DNA of 64,000 bases from Hyphomicrobiaceae bacterium (GCA_021324465.1 JAJPJB010000071.1:1-64000); one strand, 5' to 3'; counted from the first letter of the stretch, positions 1 through 10,898 are shown. Notes: generated by a model not told the origin, from the sequence alone. Numbers and translations: made by a program.

Positions 1-70
1 CACCTCACCTCACCTCACCTCACCTCACCTCACCTCACCTCACCTCACCTCACCTCACCTCACCTCACCT
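1..70. repeat. (CACCT)14 pentanucleotide tandem array at window edge
   Basis: Fourteen perfect head-to-tail copies of CACCT run from the first base of the window. They are followed by two CGGCT variants and then by unique sequence. The array may extend to the left beyond the window. It could be a genuine microsatellite or an assembly artefact at a contig end; the sequence alone cannot tell these apart. No gene is evident across it. Confidence 0.9.
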
Positions 71-334
71 CGGCTCGGCTTACCTCAGCCTTTCGCGAGT
101 TTTCACTCATCGATCCTGTCCGCAAATCCTGTTTGCAAAGTTCGCGGAGCGGATCGTCACAAGACGGAGCCGTCGCGTGCTGACCATGACCATTTCGAAA
201 GGTCCGCGACGCGAACACGACGATTCTTCGTCGAGACAGCGCGCGAACGAACAAAGATTTTAGTCATCGAATCACCGCGATGCCCGCCCAGCGACGGCGC
301 TAAGCCGGTTCGGCACGCGAATGAGTGATGAAAA
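71..334. other. Intergenic stretch without recognisable gene
   Basis: Only short overlapping open frames lie here and none has a convincing ribosome binding site or recognisable protein. The stretch is downstream of the leftward acidic small gene ending at 335, so it probably holds that gene's transcript end. I see no strong hairpin with a T-run. Confidence 0.5.
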
Positions 335-661
335 TTACTGCTTCTCGTCGTCCTCGAACGCATCCTCCTCGGCGTCTTCGATGCTCTGCGGATCGATCAG
401 GACCCGCGCCTCGTCGTCCGTCTCGTACTCGTCGGCGTGTTCCTCACGCTCCTCGGCTTCCTCGATCGCGCCGAGCATGAAATCATCGAGATCATCGATC
501 GCGTCGTGAATCTCGGAAGCTGGAATGCCTTCGTTGCTGGCGGCGGCGAGGCACTGGCTGGCGAGCGATTTCGCCCGCGCCTCGACGTCGCCGGTGGCAT
601 CTTCGGCTTCAACGTGGTCCGCCACCCATTGTTCGACAAAGGCCAGCGCGCGTTCACTCAT
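335..661 (-). CDS. Small acidic DUF768-like protein
   Basis: This encodes 108 residues if started at the ATG at 661, which has an AGGAG box seven to eight bases upstream. A longer frame begins at 802 but its extra 47 residues are only the translation of the 13-bp tandem repeat lying upstream, so I reject that start. The N-terminal half (SERALAFVEQWVADHV, then an ASEIHDAIDDLDDF segment) resembles the small DUF768 proteins of rhizobia, as I recall the family. The C-terminal third is a run of Glu and Asp. No function is known. The oddity is the repeat array beginning 14 bases upstream, which may affect expression. The DUF768 link is a moderate-confidence inference. Confidence 0.65.
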   Translation of the reverse strand: MSERALAFVEQWVADHVEAEDATGDVEARAKSLASQCLAAASNEGIPASEIHDAIDDLDDFMLGAIEEAEEREEHADEYETDDEARVLIDPQSIEDAEEDAFEDDEKQ

Positions 662-674
662 TTGCAGCTCCTGT

Positions 675-784
675 TCTGCGCCAAGTTTCTGCGCCAAATT
701 TCTGCGCCAAATTTCTGCGCCAAGTTTCTGCGCCAAGTTTCTGCGCCAAATTTCTGCGCCAAGTTTCTGCGCCAAGTTTCTGCG
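675..784. repeat. 13-bp tandem repeat, 8 copies plus 6 bases
   Basis: The unit TCTGCGCCAAGTT is repeated eight times with a trailing TCTGCG. Copies differ only at one position (AAGTT or AAATT, order G A A G G A G G). Because 13 is not a multiple of three, translation gives a 13-residue period on either strand (for example NLAQKLGAE on the minus strand) and creates spurious long open frames. It sits 14 bases upstream of the start codon at 661, in the presumed 5' leader or promoter of that gene. Confidence 0.95.
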
Positions 785-869
785 TACGTCGAGCATGAGC
801 AAAGCAGCCGGGCGCGAAGGCTGCGTGACAGCGCCTCGAATCCGCCTCCGCGAATCACCGGGGGCGGGT

Positions 870-1067
870 TTATTTCTGCTTCAATAGTTCCTCGCGTTGC
901 TTAGACAGCCGATCAAGCTCCTCCTGCTGGCGCGCCAGCCGGTCGGCATTGCGGTCTTCGTCGCCGGCGCCCGAATTCGCCGCGGCCTGCTCGATGAGCT
1001 GACGGATATTGTCGCGCACGATCGCCATGCGCCGCTCGATCTCCGCAAGCGAAAGGCCGTTGCTCAT
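870..1067 (-). CDS. Small coiled-coil protein of unknown function
   Basis: This encodes 65 residues. The start at 1067 is supported by a strong GGGAGGAG box five bases upstream of the ATG. The sequence is amphipathic and charged: residues 7-30 (LAEIERRMAIVRDNIRQLIE) and 43-65 (RQQEELDRLSKQREELLKQ) look like two helical or coiled-coil segments separated by a Gly/Asp-rich linker. There is no signal peptide or membrane segment, so it should be cytoplasmic. I recall similar short proteins in Bradyrhizobium-type genomes annotated as hypothetical, but I cannot assign a function. Confidence 0.75.
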   Translation of the reverse strand: MSNGLSLAEIERRMAIVRDNIRQLIEQAAANSGAGDEDRNADRLARQQEELDRLSKQREELLKQK

Positions 1068-1468
1068 GGTCTCCTCCCTCGGGTCCGCTCCGGGTTTTCC
1101 TCAAGCCTAGCGCCGCTTTAGGCCCGGCGAAAGCGGGCAGCGGAACATGCCGCAAGGCGCCAAGACCCCTAAAGAGTTCTAGTTTTGGCTCAGGCAGCCG
1201 GCCTCGGCCTCAACCCTTGTGCCTGTCGGAACAAACGACGCCCTCCTCTCGGACTGGCTCGACGACCGGGCCAAAGAGAGACGCAATAGTCGAGGAACCC
1301 GGACGTCCGGGGCATTCGTTCGCTGCCAAACACCCGCGCGTGCAAGGCTTCTCTGGCGCGCCGGTGTCTCCGTCGTCATTGCCGCACCTGATCCGGCAAT
1401 CCATGCGGCTTTGTTACACTCCTGCCGTTGATCTGCGATCCGGCTTTAACATATCGGGGAGGCCATCG
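1068..1468. other. Intergenic stretch, no gene recognised
   Basis: Several short overlapping frames occur on both strands. None has a family signature, a plausible start signal or a consistent coding pattern. It separates the coiled-coil gene from a small remnant at 1469. Confidence 0.5.
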
Positions 1469-1567
1469 ATGCCGCTCGACATCGACCGGATCGACGACGC
1501 AGTTTCTGGCGCTGCTTACCTCGGACTGCATGATCGCCGCATCAGCCTCGCAATAATGCGGGAATAA
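1469..1567 (+). pseudogene. Probable remnant of a DUF6429-type small protein
   Basis: An ATG at 1469 preceded by GGGGAGG opens a 32-codon frame, MPLDIDRIDDAV...YLGLHDRR. The DUF6429 family as I remember it begins with an IDDAVLALLYLTLHD pattern. Here IDDAV and YLGLHD are in one frame while LALL appears only in the +1 frame between them (bases near 1500-1520), so a one-base insertion and a compensating deletion seem to have occurred. The rest of the family sequence is missing. This is either a decayed copy or a short expressed peptide; a family search would decide. Confidence 0.35.
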
Positions 1568-1705
1568 CAGCCGAGAGGTCGACCACCATACCATGTGCGT
1601 CACATCGCTCTTTGCGGCCTCGGCTCTGTCATTGCAACACGATTGGCAAGAGACATGATGCGTGATCTGCAGTGAACGAACCCTCTGTGCTCATAAACAT
1701 GCAAG

Positions 1706-1734
1706 AAGGCCGAGCTACTGTACTGCTCGGCCTT
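1706..1734. terminator. Hairpin downstream of thiC
   Basis: A perfect 10-bp inverted repeat AAGGCCGAGC / GCTCGGCCTT with a 9-base loop lies about 37 bases past the thiC stop codon. On the plus strand it runs into CCTTTTCAG; on the thiC (minus) strand the following sequence is poor in T. It most likely ends thiC transcription, possibly in both directions. Confidence 0.6.
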
Positions 1735-1771
1735 TTCAGTTGGACGCTCGGTTCGGCGAGACGGCTACGAG

Positions 1772-3748
<1,977 letters not shown>

Positions 3749-3767
3749 TTAAAGTTTCCGTCCCTTC

Positions 3768-3842
3768 GCCGGCATGACCCGGATCAGGTTCAAAGGGTTT
3801 TCCGCCTTTCGCGGACTCTCAGCTCCTTGCGGAGCTCCCCTC
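3768..3842 (-). promoter_or_regulatory. TPP riboswitch (THI element) in the thiC leader
   Basis: On the minus strand the sequence reads AGGGGAGCTCCGCAAGGAGC, then CTGAGAGT, an extended P3-like stem (CCGCGAAAGGCGG), then ACCCTTTGAACCTGATCCGG and GTCATGCCGG. These are the conserved THI-box blocks in correct order. The element ends about 85 bases before the thiC start codon. It should reduce thiC expression when thiamine pyrophosphate is abundant; whether it acts on translation or transcription is not clear from the sequence. Confidence 0.95.
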
Positions 3843-3898
3843 GGAACATGCACCTAATGTAGGCCGACCGGAGAGCGTGTCAACGCGATGAAAAATAT

Positions 3899-3952
3899 CC
3901 TCCCCCGCGAAGGCGCGGGAGGGTAGGGCACGCAGCGCGGTGGAAGGGGCGG
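3899..3952. repeat. Extragenic GC-rich hairpin repeat
   Basis: The sequence CTCCCCCGCG...CGCGGGAGGG followed by TAGGGCACGCAGCGCGGTGG resembles a dispersed intergenic repeat that I recall from Rhizobiales genomes. The stem is imperfect, with two extra cytosines on the left arm. It lies between the thiC leader and the 3' end of the TIGR02302 gene. No gene is recognised in 3843-4084. Confidence 0.45.
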
Positions 3953-4084
3953 CGAAGTCAACGCCTCGTTGCTATTTCCGACAGAAAGGGATGCGTCAAA
4001 GCGAGTGTAAGTCTCGCCCTTGCATGAAGCGTCGAGGGCCGCGCCCCCTTTCGAGCATGTTTCGCAGGGTTCCCCGGAGGAAAA

Positions 4085-6724
4085 TCAGTAATCCTTCAGC
4101 AGCCGCTCGATGTAATCGAGCTCTTCCTGCGGTCGGCCAAGATCGCCGAAGCGCTTGCGCAGTTCTTCGATGATGCGGCGGGCGCGCTGCACGTCGATCT
4201 CGCCCGGCACCTTGACCGTGGTGTCGTCGCCATATTCACGGCCGCGCAGCGGCCGGCCGAGCGGGTCGGTGTCCTGATTGGCGCGCGCAGGGCCCATCCG
4301 GCCGGCGCGACCGGGACCTGGGCCCTGCCCCATCTGCTGCTGCATCGACTGTGCGAGCGACTGCGCGCCCTTGCGCAACTGATCGAGCGCGCGACCCTGC
4401 GATTGCACCGCGCTATCGGCATCGCCCTGGCCGAGCTCGTCGCCGGCTTCGCCCATGGATTCGCCGGCCCGGCCGAGCTGCTCGAGCTGATCTTGGCCTT
4501 GACCCTGTTGCCCTTGCTGGCCCTGCTGGCCGTTCTGGCCTTCCTGGTTCTGACCGAAGCCGTGGTTTTTCAGATCCTGCAGCAATTTGTTGAGCCGATC
4601 GCGCAGCGCCTGCTGGTTCTGCCGCAGCTCGCCGAGCGAATTGCCCTGCTGCTGGCCTTGCTGACCCTGCCTGCCCTGCTGTTGCTGACGGCCCTGCGGC
4701 AGGCCGTGCTGGCGCTGCTCACTGCCCTGTTTGAAAGTGCGGTCGCGCAGATCCTGCTGCTGCCGAATCATGTCGCCGAGCTCATCGAGCGCCGACATCA
4801 TGTCATCGGCATCGGCGCCGTTGTCCGGCGTCGCCATCTGCAGATTTTCCATCATCTGCTGCAGCTGCTGCAGCAGTGCCTGCGCCGCTTCTTTGGCGCC
4901 GCTCTTGGCCAGGTCCTCCAGCCGATTGAGCATGTTCTGCAGATCCTGCTGGCTTAACACTTTGGCATTGGGATCAAGCGGACGGGAAAGCTGCTGATTG
5001 TTTTTCAATTGTTGCGCCAGCGCCTGCATGAAGCGATCCATGGCGGCGCGCAGTTGATCCATCAGCTGCTTGATCTCCCGGTCGCTGGCGCCGCGCTCGA
5101 GCGCCTGCTGCAACGCCTGCTCGGCGTTGCGCAAGGCCTCTTGCGCGTTGGAAATGTCGCCGTCCTCGAGCCCGACCGCCATCTGCCACATTCGCGCCGT
5201 CACCTCGCGCAGATCGTCATCGCTCTTGGCCCGAACCAGATCCCAGAAAATCGAGCGTAGGCCCAGATAGACACCGGGCTTCGGCGTAAATTTTTCCGGC
5301 GCGATGGTCAGCGCATCGAGCGCGGTGATGACCAGTGGCCGCGCATTGGCGTCGAGCGCGAGATTGCGCCGCTGCTCGATCAGCGCCCGCGCCAGCGGTT
5401 TGGTGAACATGCGCTCGGGCAGGCGAAACGAGAATGGCTCGCTCTTGCCGACATTGCCGCCTTCATCATGCGCGACCAAAGTCATCGTCACTTCGGCGCC
5501 GGCCCACGGGTGATCGGTCAGATCCTTGATGGTCTGGCCGGTGCCATTCTTGGTGCGCGCCTGCGGCAGAACCAGCGCGAAATCGGGCGGACCAAACAGG
5601 GGACGCGGCTTTGTGCCGGACTTGGCGCCGGATCCGGCCGGTTCGTCCTTGCGCGTGAACTTTGCTTCCGCCTGCGTGACGCCGTAATCGTCCTCGAGCC
5701 GATAGGACAACAGCAGCGAGCCGCGGTTCTGTTCCTCGGGATCCTTGGTCAGCTCAATGGTCGGCGGCCGGTCGGGAATCGCATTGAACGGCCAGACCAG
5801 GTCTTCGCCGGCCCCGCGCAGCGTCGCCGCGCCGGTCGCCGCGATCTTGAAGCGGTGTTCCTCAGTGCCGGCGGGCGCCTGCACATTCTCCGTATCGGCG
5901 GTGACACCGCCGCTTGCCGATATGTCGAGACTGACCTTGCCGGTTGAGCGCACAATCAGCGTCGAGCCGACCGGCACCGAGATCGGGCCTTCCATTTGCG
6001 CCGTCGCCGTTTCGCCCGGACGAATGCCCGGCAGCACGATCGGCGGCTTGCCGGTATAGTTCGGCGGCGTGACCCAGGCATCGACGCGGAAATCGGCCGG
6101 CAAGGTCATGCCGTGCCAGTCAAAAGCGGCGGCGATGCGTTTCCAGCGCTCGCCGCCGGCAGCGATGAAGGTCGCGATGCAGGCAATCAGGACGAGCGCG
6201 CGCAACGCATAAGGATCGCGCCGCGCCAGCCGCGGCGCGGGCGTGCCGGTTTTCAGCGCGCGCGCCGCTCGCAGCGAGCGCTCGACATGCGCGTTCCAAA
6301 GCGCCAGCGAATACGAGTCTTTGGCGCCGACGGCGAGCGCATCCGCCATCGCGGTTGCCGGACGATGCTGTAAGCCGCTCGCGCGATCGAGCCGGCGCAG
6401 GCCATCGCTTGGGCCAGGGATGCGCAAAAAACCGAGCGGCACCAGCGCGGCAACGGTCAGCGCCAGCATGCCAAGCAGGGCGATGGCGCGGCCGAGCGGC
6501 GGCAGCCAGAGCCAGAGTCCGAGCCAGGACAGCGTGAGAAACAGGCCGATTGCGGTGGCGCAGACGGCAAGCGCCGGCCACAGCCGCTCCCAAAAGATAG
6601 CCAGACGCGCCCGCCACACCGCTGCAGCCAGGAGCGAACGGGCCGCGCTTTCGCCAACAGGGCCGCCGGTGCCGATTTGTTCCGTCACAACAGTTCCCGT
6701 CTTAAGCCCGTCGGGCGGCGTCAT
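4085..6724 (-). CDS. TIGR02302-type membrane protein with Gln-rich low-complexity region
   Basis: This 879-residue protein matches the alphaproteobacterial family known as TIGR02302 (DUF4175). Residues about 40-100 form two or three membrane segments (SWLGLWLWLPPLGRAIALLG). A second hydrophobic stretch near residue 175 (ALVLIACIATFIAAGG) is followed by a probable extracytoplasmic part. Residues about 560-790 are rich in Gln, with long helical and QGQQGQQ-type runs, and an ordered Arg/Asp-rich tail follows. The function is unknown. It is encoded downstream of lysA on the same strand with a 140-base gap, a conserved order in Bradyrhizobium-like genomes. The family call is strong; no biochemical role can be stated. 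Confidence 0.85.
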   Translation of the reverse strand: MTPPDGLKTGTVVTEQIGTGGPVGESAARSLLAAAVWRARLAIFWERLWPALAVCATAIGLFLTLSWLGLWLWLPPLGRAIALLGMLALTVAALVPLGFLRIPGPSDGLRRLDRASGLQHRPATAMADALAVGAKDSYSLALWNAHVERSLRAARALKTGTPAPRLARRDPYALRALVLIACIATFIAAGGERWKRIAAAFDWHGMTLPADFRVDAWVTPPNYTGKPPIVLPGIRPGETATAQMEGPISVPVGSTLIVRSTGKVSLDISASGGVTADTENVQAPAGTEEHRFKIAATGAATLRGAGEDLVWPFNAIPDRPPTIELTKDPEEQNRGSLLLSYRLEDDYGVTQAEAKFTRKDEPAGSGAKSGTKPRPLFGPPDFALVLPQARTKNGTGQTIKDLTDHPWAGAEVTMTLVAHDEGGNVGKSEPFSFRLPERMFTKPLARALIEQRRNLALDANARPLVITALDALTIAPEKFTPKPGVYLGLRSIFWDLVRAKSDDDLREVTARMWQMAVGLEDGDISNAQEALRNAEQALQQALERGASDREIKQLMDQLRAAMDRFMQALAQQLKNNQQLSRPLDPNAKVLSQQDLQNMLNRLEDLAKSGAKEAAQALLQQLQQMMENLQMATPDNGADADDMMSALDELGDMIRQQQDLRDRTFKQGSEQRQHGLPQGRQQQQGRQGQQGQQQGNSLGELRQNQQALRDRLNKLLQDLKNHGFGQNQEGQNGQQGQQGQQGQGQDQLEQLGRAGESMGEAGDELGQGDADSAVQSQGRALDQLRKGAQSLAQSMQQQMGQGPGPGRAGRMGPARANQDTDPLGRPLRGREYGDDTTVKVPGEIDVQRARRIIEELRKRFGDLGRPQEELDYIERLLKDY

Positions 6725-6863
6725 TCATAGGTCTCAGGCGAACATAGGTCTCAGGCGAAGCGCATCATGCGCATGACAACACGGTAGCACGGGGGCAGGT
6801 TCAAGGCACTTGTGGCAGCCTACCGCCTTTGCATGGCTTGCCTCTTGCAAGATCAAAGCCGGC

Positions 6864-8129
6864 TCACAGCCATTTGGGCAGCCGATCCAGCGCGATCAAC
6901 TGCGCAGGCTCGAGCCGGGGCCGAACCAGCGCCCATTTGTCATTGCGAACAAGCACTTCGGGGATGAGCGGGCGACTGTTATAGGTGCCGGACTGGGTCG
7001 CGCCATAGGCGCCCGCCGTCATGATCGCGAGCAGATCTCCCGGGCGCGGCGCCACCATGGAACGGTCGAGAGCAAGATAGTCTCCCGACTCGCAGACCGG
7101 CCCCACCACATCCGCCGTGATTCGCCGCGCGCCGATCGGCGCCTCGCGTAAGGGGCGGATATCGTGATGCGCATCATAGAGCGTCGGGCGCACCAGATCA
7201 TTCATCCCGGCATCGACCACAATGAAGGTCTTCACCTCGCCGCGCTTGAGATAGAGCACGCGGGTCACGAGTATCCCGGCATTGCCGACGATGAGGCGAC
7301 CGGGCTCGAAAATCAGCTTGCAGCCGAGACCCTTGGTGGCGCGTTTAACGATCGCCGCATAGGCATCGGGATCAGGCGGCGGCTCGTTGTCCTCGCGATA
7401 GGGAATGCCCAGGCCGCCGCCGAGATCGAGATGCGAGATGACGTGACCGTCGCCGCGCAAGACGGTCACGAATTCGGCAAGCAGCGAAAAGGCATCGGCG
7501 AACGGATCGAGCTCGATGATTTGGCTGCCGATATGCATGTCGACGCCGGTAATGCGGACGCCCTTGAGCTTGGCCGCGTGCGCATAGACTTCGCGGGCGC
7601 GGCTGATCGGAATGCCGAATTTGTTCTCGGCCTTGCCGGTCGCGATCTTGGCATGTGTCTTCGGATCGATGTCCGGATTGACGCGGATCGAAATCGGCGC
7701 GACGCGGCCCTTGGACGCGGCGATCGTCGACAACAGTTCGAGCTCGGGCTCGGATTCGACATTCACGCAAAGAATGTTCTCGTCGACCGCAAGCGCCAAT
7801 TCGGCCGCGGTCTTGCCGACTCCGGAAAACACGATGTTCTCCGGCGGCACGCCGGCGGCCCGCGCGCGCAACAATTCGCCGCCGGAGACGACATCCGCGC
7901 CGGCGCCGAGCTTTGCCAGTGTCGCAACCACAGCTTGGTTGGAATTCGCTTTCAGCGCATAGCAGACGAGCGCATCGACATCGGCGAACGCGCCGGCGAA
8001 TACCTTGTAGTGCCGCTCGATCGTCGCGCTGGCATAGCAATAGAAGGGCGTGCCGATGGCTTCCGCTATGGTGGTGAGATCGACCGCCTCGGCATGCAGT
8101 TGGCCGTTGCGATAGGTGAAATGGTGCAT
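6864..8129 (-). CDS. lysA: Diaminopimelate decarboxylase
   Basis: LysA decarboxylates meso-diaminopimelate to L-lysine, using PLP, in the cytoplasm. The 421-residue length is normal. The PLP lysine lies in YALKANSN near residue 62, HIGSQI is the conserved beta-barrel motif, and the C-terminal GxCESGDYLA-type segment appears as VGPVCESGDYLA with the active-site cysteine. The gene is on the same strand as lptM and argH upstream and TIGR02302 downstream, the usual order in this group; lptM-lysA linkage is widespread in proteobacteria. Confidence 0.97.
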   Translation of the reverse strand: MHHFTYRNGQLHAEAVDLTTIAEAIGTPFYCYASATIERHYKVFAGAFADVDALVCYALKANSNQAVVATLAKLGAGADVVSGGELLRARAAGVPPENIVFSGVGKTAAELALAVDENILCVNVESEPELELLSTIAASKGRVAPISIRVNPDIDPKTHAKIATGKAENKFGIPISRAREVYAHAAKLKGVRITGVDMHIGSQIIELDPFADAFSLLAEFVTVLRGDGHVISHLDLGGGLGIPYREDNEPPPDPDAYAAIVKRATKGLGCKLIFEPGRLIVGNAGILVTRVLYLKRGEVKTFIVVDAGMNDLVRPTLYDAHHDIRPLREAPIGARRITADVVGPVCESGDYLALDRSMVAPRPGDLLAIMTAGAYGATQSGTYNSRPLIPEVLVRNDKWALVRPRLEPAQLIALDRLPKWL

Positions 8130-8138
8130 GGGCCGTGT

Positions 8139-8190
8139 TTAGAGCATCGTGCCCGAAAGTGGAACCGCCATTGCGAGGAGCGTCAGCGAC
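8139..8190. repeat. Fragments of dispersed intergenic repeats
   Basis: TAGAGCATCGTGCCCGAAAG followed by CATTGCGAGGAGCGTCAGCG resembles two widespread Rhizobiales extragenic repeat families joined head to tail. It lies in the short lptM-lysA spacer. The call rests on recall of such repeats and on the similar element at 61766-61808 in this window. Confidence 0.4.
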
Positions 8191-8249
8191 CAACAATCCG
8201 GTTTTCCGGCCTGAGCCGATGCTTCGGCACGCACGTGATGACGACGGCG

Positions 8250-8519
8250 CTACTGCAGCAGCGGGTCGAGAATGAAGGATTTTTTCTCGCCAGTGGCGGC
8301 CACCGGCCGGCCATGGGCGTCAAAACCCGTCTTCACGGCGGCGTCTTGCGGCGAGCCGGGAATAGGCGTGCCGTCGGGCTGAGTGAGTTGCGTCGTGCTT
8401 GCACTCGGCGTGGGTGTCGCCGGCCCGGGCGGCGGCTCGAGCGGCCCATTGCGGCCGCAGCCGGCAAGCGCCAGCACGGCGAGAGTGAGCGCAACGCGCA
8501 TGCCCCTTCGCCCGCGCAT
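8250..8519 (-). CDS. lptM: LptM-like small lipoprotein
   Basis: This is a short lipoprotein of about 89 residues. The n-region RGRRGMR is followed by a hydrophobic core and the lipobox LAGC, and then by GRNGPLEPPP, the conserved block after the lipidated cysteine in LptM (formerly YifL). In enterobacteria LptM helps the LptDE lipopolysaccharide translocon to assemble; transfer of that role here is inference. Two starts are possible: ATG at 8519, or ATG at 8501, where GAAGGGG lies too close (one to two bases) to be ideal. The remainder is Pro/Thr-rich with no fold recognised. It lies between argH and lysA. Confidence 0.8.
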   Translation of the reverse strand: MRGRRGMRVALTLAVLALAGCGRNGPLEPPPGPATPTPSASTTQLTQPDGTPIPGSPQDAAVKTGFDAHGRPVAATGEKKSFILDPLLQ

Positions 8520-8670
8520 CCGCGCGAAACGCCGGGTTCCCGCCTTGGCGGGAATGCGCGGAAATCCTGATGTGAACCGGGCCAAACGAACTCCCCCAGG
8601 CCTTTCCAGTCAACTCTACCACAGCGCAGGGCCGCGGCGACATTGTGTCCGCATGATGCCGGCGGCGCGT

Positions 8671-10059
8671 TTACTGTTTCTTTTCCAGCCGTTTGAGCCA
8701 GCGTTTGGCCTGTGCGCGCACGTTGCTCGGCGCGGTGCCGCCATAGGCCGAGCGGCTCTTCACTGAATTGGCGACCGAGAGCACACCAAACACCGCCTTG
8801 GTGATCCGCGGCTCGATCGCCTGCATCAGCGGCAGCGGCAGCTTGTCCAGCGGCACATTGGCCTCTGCCGCCTTGGCAACGATCCGGCCGGCGATGTGAT
8901 GCGCCTCGCGAAACGGCACTTTCAGCGCGCGCGTGAGCCAGTCGGCAAGATCGGTGGCGGTTGAATAGCCCTCGCCTGCGGCCTCCTGCATGCGCGCGGC
9001 ATCGGGCTCCATGTCGCGCACCATGCCGGTCATCGCGGCAAGCGACAGGTTGAGCGCGGCAATCGCATCGATCGCGCCTTCTTTGTCCTCCTGCAGATCC
9101 TTCTGATAGGCGAGCGGCAGCCCCTTGATCACCGTCAACAGCCCCACGAGCGCGCCGATGATGCGCCCGGTCTTGGCGCGCACGAGCTCGGCCGCATCGG
9201 GATTGCGCTTCTGCGGCATCATCGAAGAACCGGTGGTGAACTTGTCGGATAGCCGAATGAGGCCCGTAAGCGGCGACGACCAGATCACGATCTCTTCGGC
9301 AAAGCGCGACAGATGCGCGGCCGTGATCGCGCAGGCCGCCAAGGTCTCGAGCACGAAGTCGCGGGCGGCCACCGCATCGAGCGAATTCGCCATCACCCGC
9401 GCAAAACCGAGCGCTTTCGCGGTCATGGCGCGGTCGATCGCAAACGACGTTCCGGCGAGCGCGCCCGCGCCGAGCGGATTCTCGTTGAGGCGCCCTCGCG
9501 CATCGGCAAAGCGGCCGCGGTCGCGCGCCGCCATCTCGACATAAGCGAGCAGGTGATGGCCGAAGGTCACCGGCTGCGCCGGCTGTAGATGGGTGAAGCC
9601 CGGCATCACGGTCGCCGCATGCGCGAGCGCCTTTTCGGCGAGCGCCCGTTGATAGGCGGCAAGCGCGGCGTCGATTTCATCGATGGCGTCGCGTACCCAG
9701 AGCCGGAAATCGGTCGCCACCTGATCGTTGCGCGAGCGCGCCGTATGGAGCCGTCCCGCGGCGGGCCCGATCAGCTCGGCCAGCCGGCTTTCGACATTCA
9801 TATGGATATCTTCGAGCGCGCGCTTGAAGGCGAATTTGCCGCTCTCGATCTCTGACAAGATCGTGTCTAGACCGTGAGCGATCTGCTTTGCATCTTGCGC
9901 CGGGATGATGCCTTGCTTGGCCAACATTGCCGCATGGGCCTTGCTGGCGGCGATGTCCTGCCGGTAAAGGTGCCGGTCGACATCGATCGAGACATTGATG
10001 TCTTCCATGATCGGGTCGGGCCCGGAACCGAAGCGTCCGCCCCACATTTTGTTGCTCAT
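8671..10059 (-). CDS. argH: Argininosuccinate lyase
   Basis: ArgH splits argininosuccinate into arginine and fumarate, the last step of arginine synthesis. The 462-residue length is standard. The fumarase/aspartase-superfamily signature [12 protein letters not shown] with the catalytic serine loop is present, as are MWGGRF at the N terminus and [13 protein letters not shown]. It is transcribed divergently from tlpA with about 27 bases between the two starts, a classic arrangement in Bradyrhizobium-like genomes, so the two promoters must overlap the opposite gene's leader or 5' end. Confidence 0.98.
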   Translation of the reverse strand: MSNKMWGGRFGSGPDPIMEDINVSIDVDRHLYRQDIAASKAHAAMLAKQGIIPAQDAKQIAHGLDTILSEIESGKFAFKRALEDIHMNVESRLAELIGPAAGRLHTARSRNDQVATDFRLWVRDAIDEIDAALAAYQRALAEKALAHAATVMPGFTHLQPAQPVTFGHHLLAYVEMAARDRGRFADARGRLNENPLGAGALAGTSFAIDRAMTAKALGFARVMANSLDAVAARDFVLETLAACAITAAHLSRFAEEIVIWSSPLTGLIRLSDKFTTGSSMMPQKRNPDAAELVRAKTGRIIGALVGLLTVIKGLPLAYQKDLQEDKEGAIDAIAALNLSLAAMTGMVRDMEPDAARMQEAAGEGYSTATDLADWLTRALKVPFREAHHIAGRIVAKAAEANVPLDKLPLPLMQAIEPRITKAVFGVLSVANSVKSRSAYGGTAPSNVRAQAKRWLKRLEKKQ

Positions 10060-10086
10060 GATGCGTCCGCTTAAGGCCTTTGGTTA

Positions 10087-10779
10087 ATGTCCGAGCACTC
10101 CGCGCCAACAGCCGACAAATTCGCCGCCGAGAAACCCGCGCTCCGGCGAATCGGGCGCCTGCGGCTCATTTCCGGCGCGGCAGCTCTTGCCGTTCTCGCC
10201 GTACTGGCGGGGATATACGAGATTGGCGGACTGCGAAGCAATCCGGCGCTTGCAGCCTGCCGGCCGGCGGTGAATGCCGCAAGCCGCCTCGTCCCATTGG
10301 TCCATGGCGAAGTCGCAGCCTTCATAGTGGCGCAGAAGCCGTTTCGCGTGCCGGATTTGACCTTCAAGGACGCTCAGGGACACGAGGTAAGGCTTGCCGA
10401 CTGGCGTGGCCGTACCGTTCTTCTCAACCTTTGGGCCACCTGGTGCGTGCCGTGCCGCCGCGAAATGCCGGCGCTGGATGCGCTCCAGGCCAAGCTCGGC
10501 GGACCGGATTTCCAGGTGGTCGCCATCAATATCGATACCCGCGATCCGAATAAGCCGCTCAGCTTCCTCAAAGAGGAAAGGATCACTCACCTCGCCTACT
10601 ATTCCGACGACAGCGCGCACGTCTTCGAGGACCTCAAAACCGCCGGCAAAGCTTTTGGCATGCCGACCACGCTGATCATCGACCGCAATGGCTGCGAGAT
10701 CGGCACCATGGCGGGCCCGGCGGATTGGGCAAGCGACGATGGCGTGAAACTCGTCAGCGCCGCCGTTTCCGGGTCGTAA
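10087..10779 (+). CDS. tlpA: Membrane-anchored thiol:disulfide oxidoreductase TlpA
   Basis: The 230-residue protein has a single N-terminal membrane anchor (residues about 26-44) and a periplasmic thioredoxin fold with the active site WCVPC (Cys120 and Cys123). Two further cysteines occur, at ALAACRP before the domain and at RNGCEIG near the end. In Bradyrhizobium japonicum TlpA reduces copper-delivery proteins and the CuA site for cytochrome aa3 maturation; the same role is likely here by homology and by the conserved divergent pairing with argH. The ATG at 10087 gives a normal N terminus. Confidence 0.93.
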   Translation: MSEHSAPTADKFAAEKPALRRIGRLRLISGAAALAVLAVLAGIYEIGGLRSNPALAACRPAVNAASRLVPLVHGEVAAFIVAQKPFRVPDLTFKDAQGHEVRLADWRGRTVLLNLWATWCVPCRREMPALDALQAKLGGPDFQVVAINIDTRDPNKPLSFLKEERITHLAYYSDDSAHVFEDLKTAGKAFGMPTTLIIDRNGCEIGTMAGPADWASDDGVKLVSAAVSGS

Positions 10780-10898
10780 TCCTCGTTTCGCACGTATCAT
10801 CTATTCGGCGGGTCTTGCGCTGCGCTTATCCGTTACAGCTTTTGCATCTTGATTCCCATGATGCTGATCCGCGTCCGCGATCATTGCATTCTGCAGCG

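Noticed and set aside
675-784. CRISPR array
   Set aside because: The 13-bp units are contiguous without spacers, and no cas genes are in the window.
662-802. N-terminal extension of the DUF768-like protein
   Set aside because: It is only the translation of the 13-bp tandem repeat; a good ribosome binding site lies directly before the ATG at 661.
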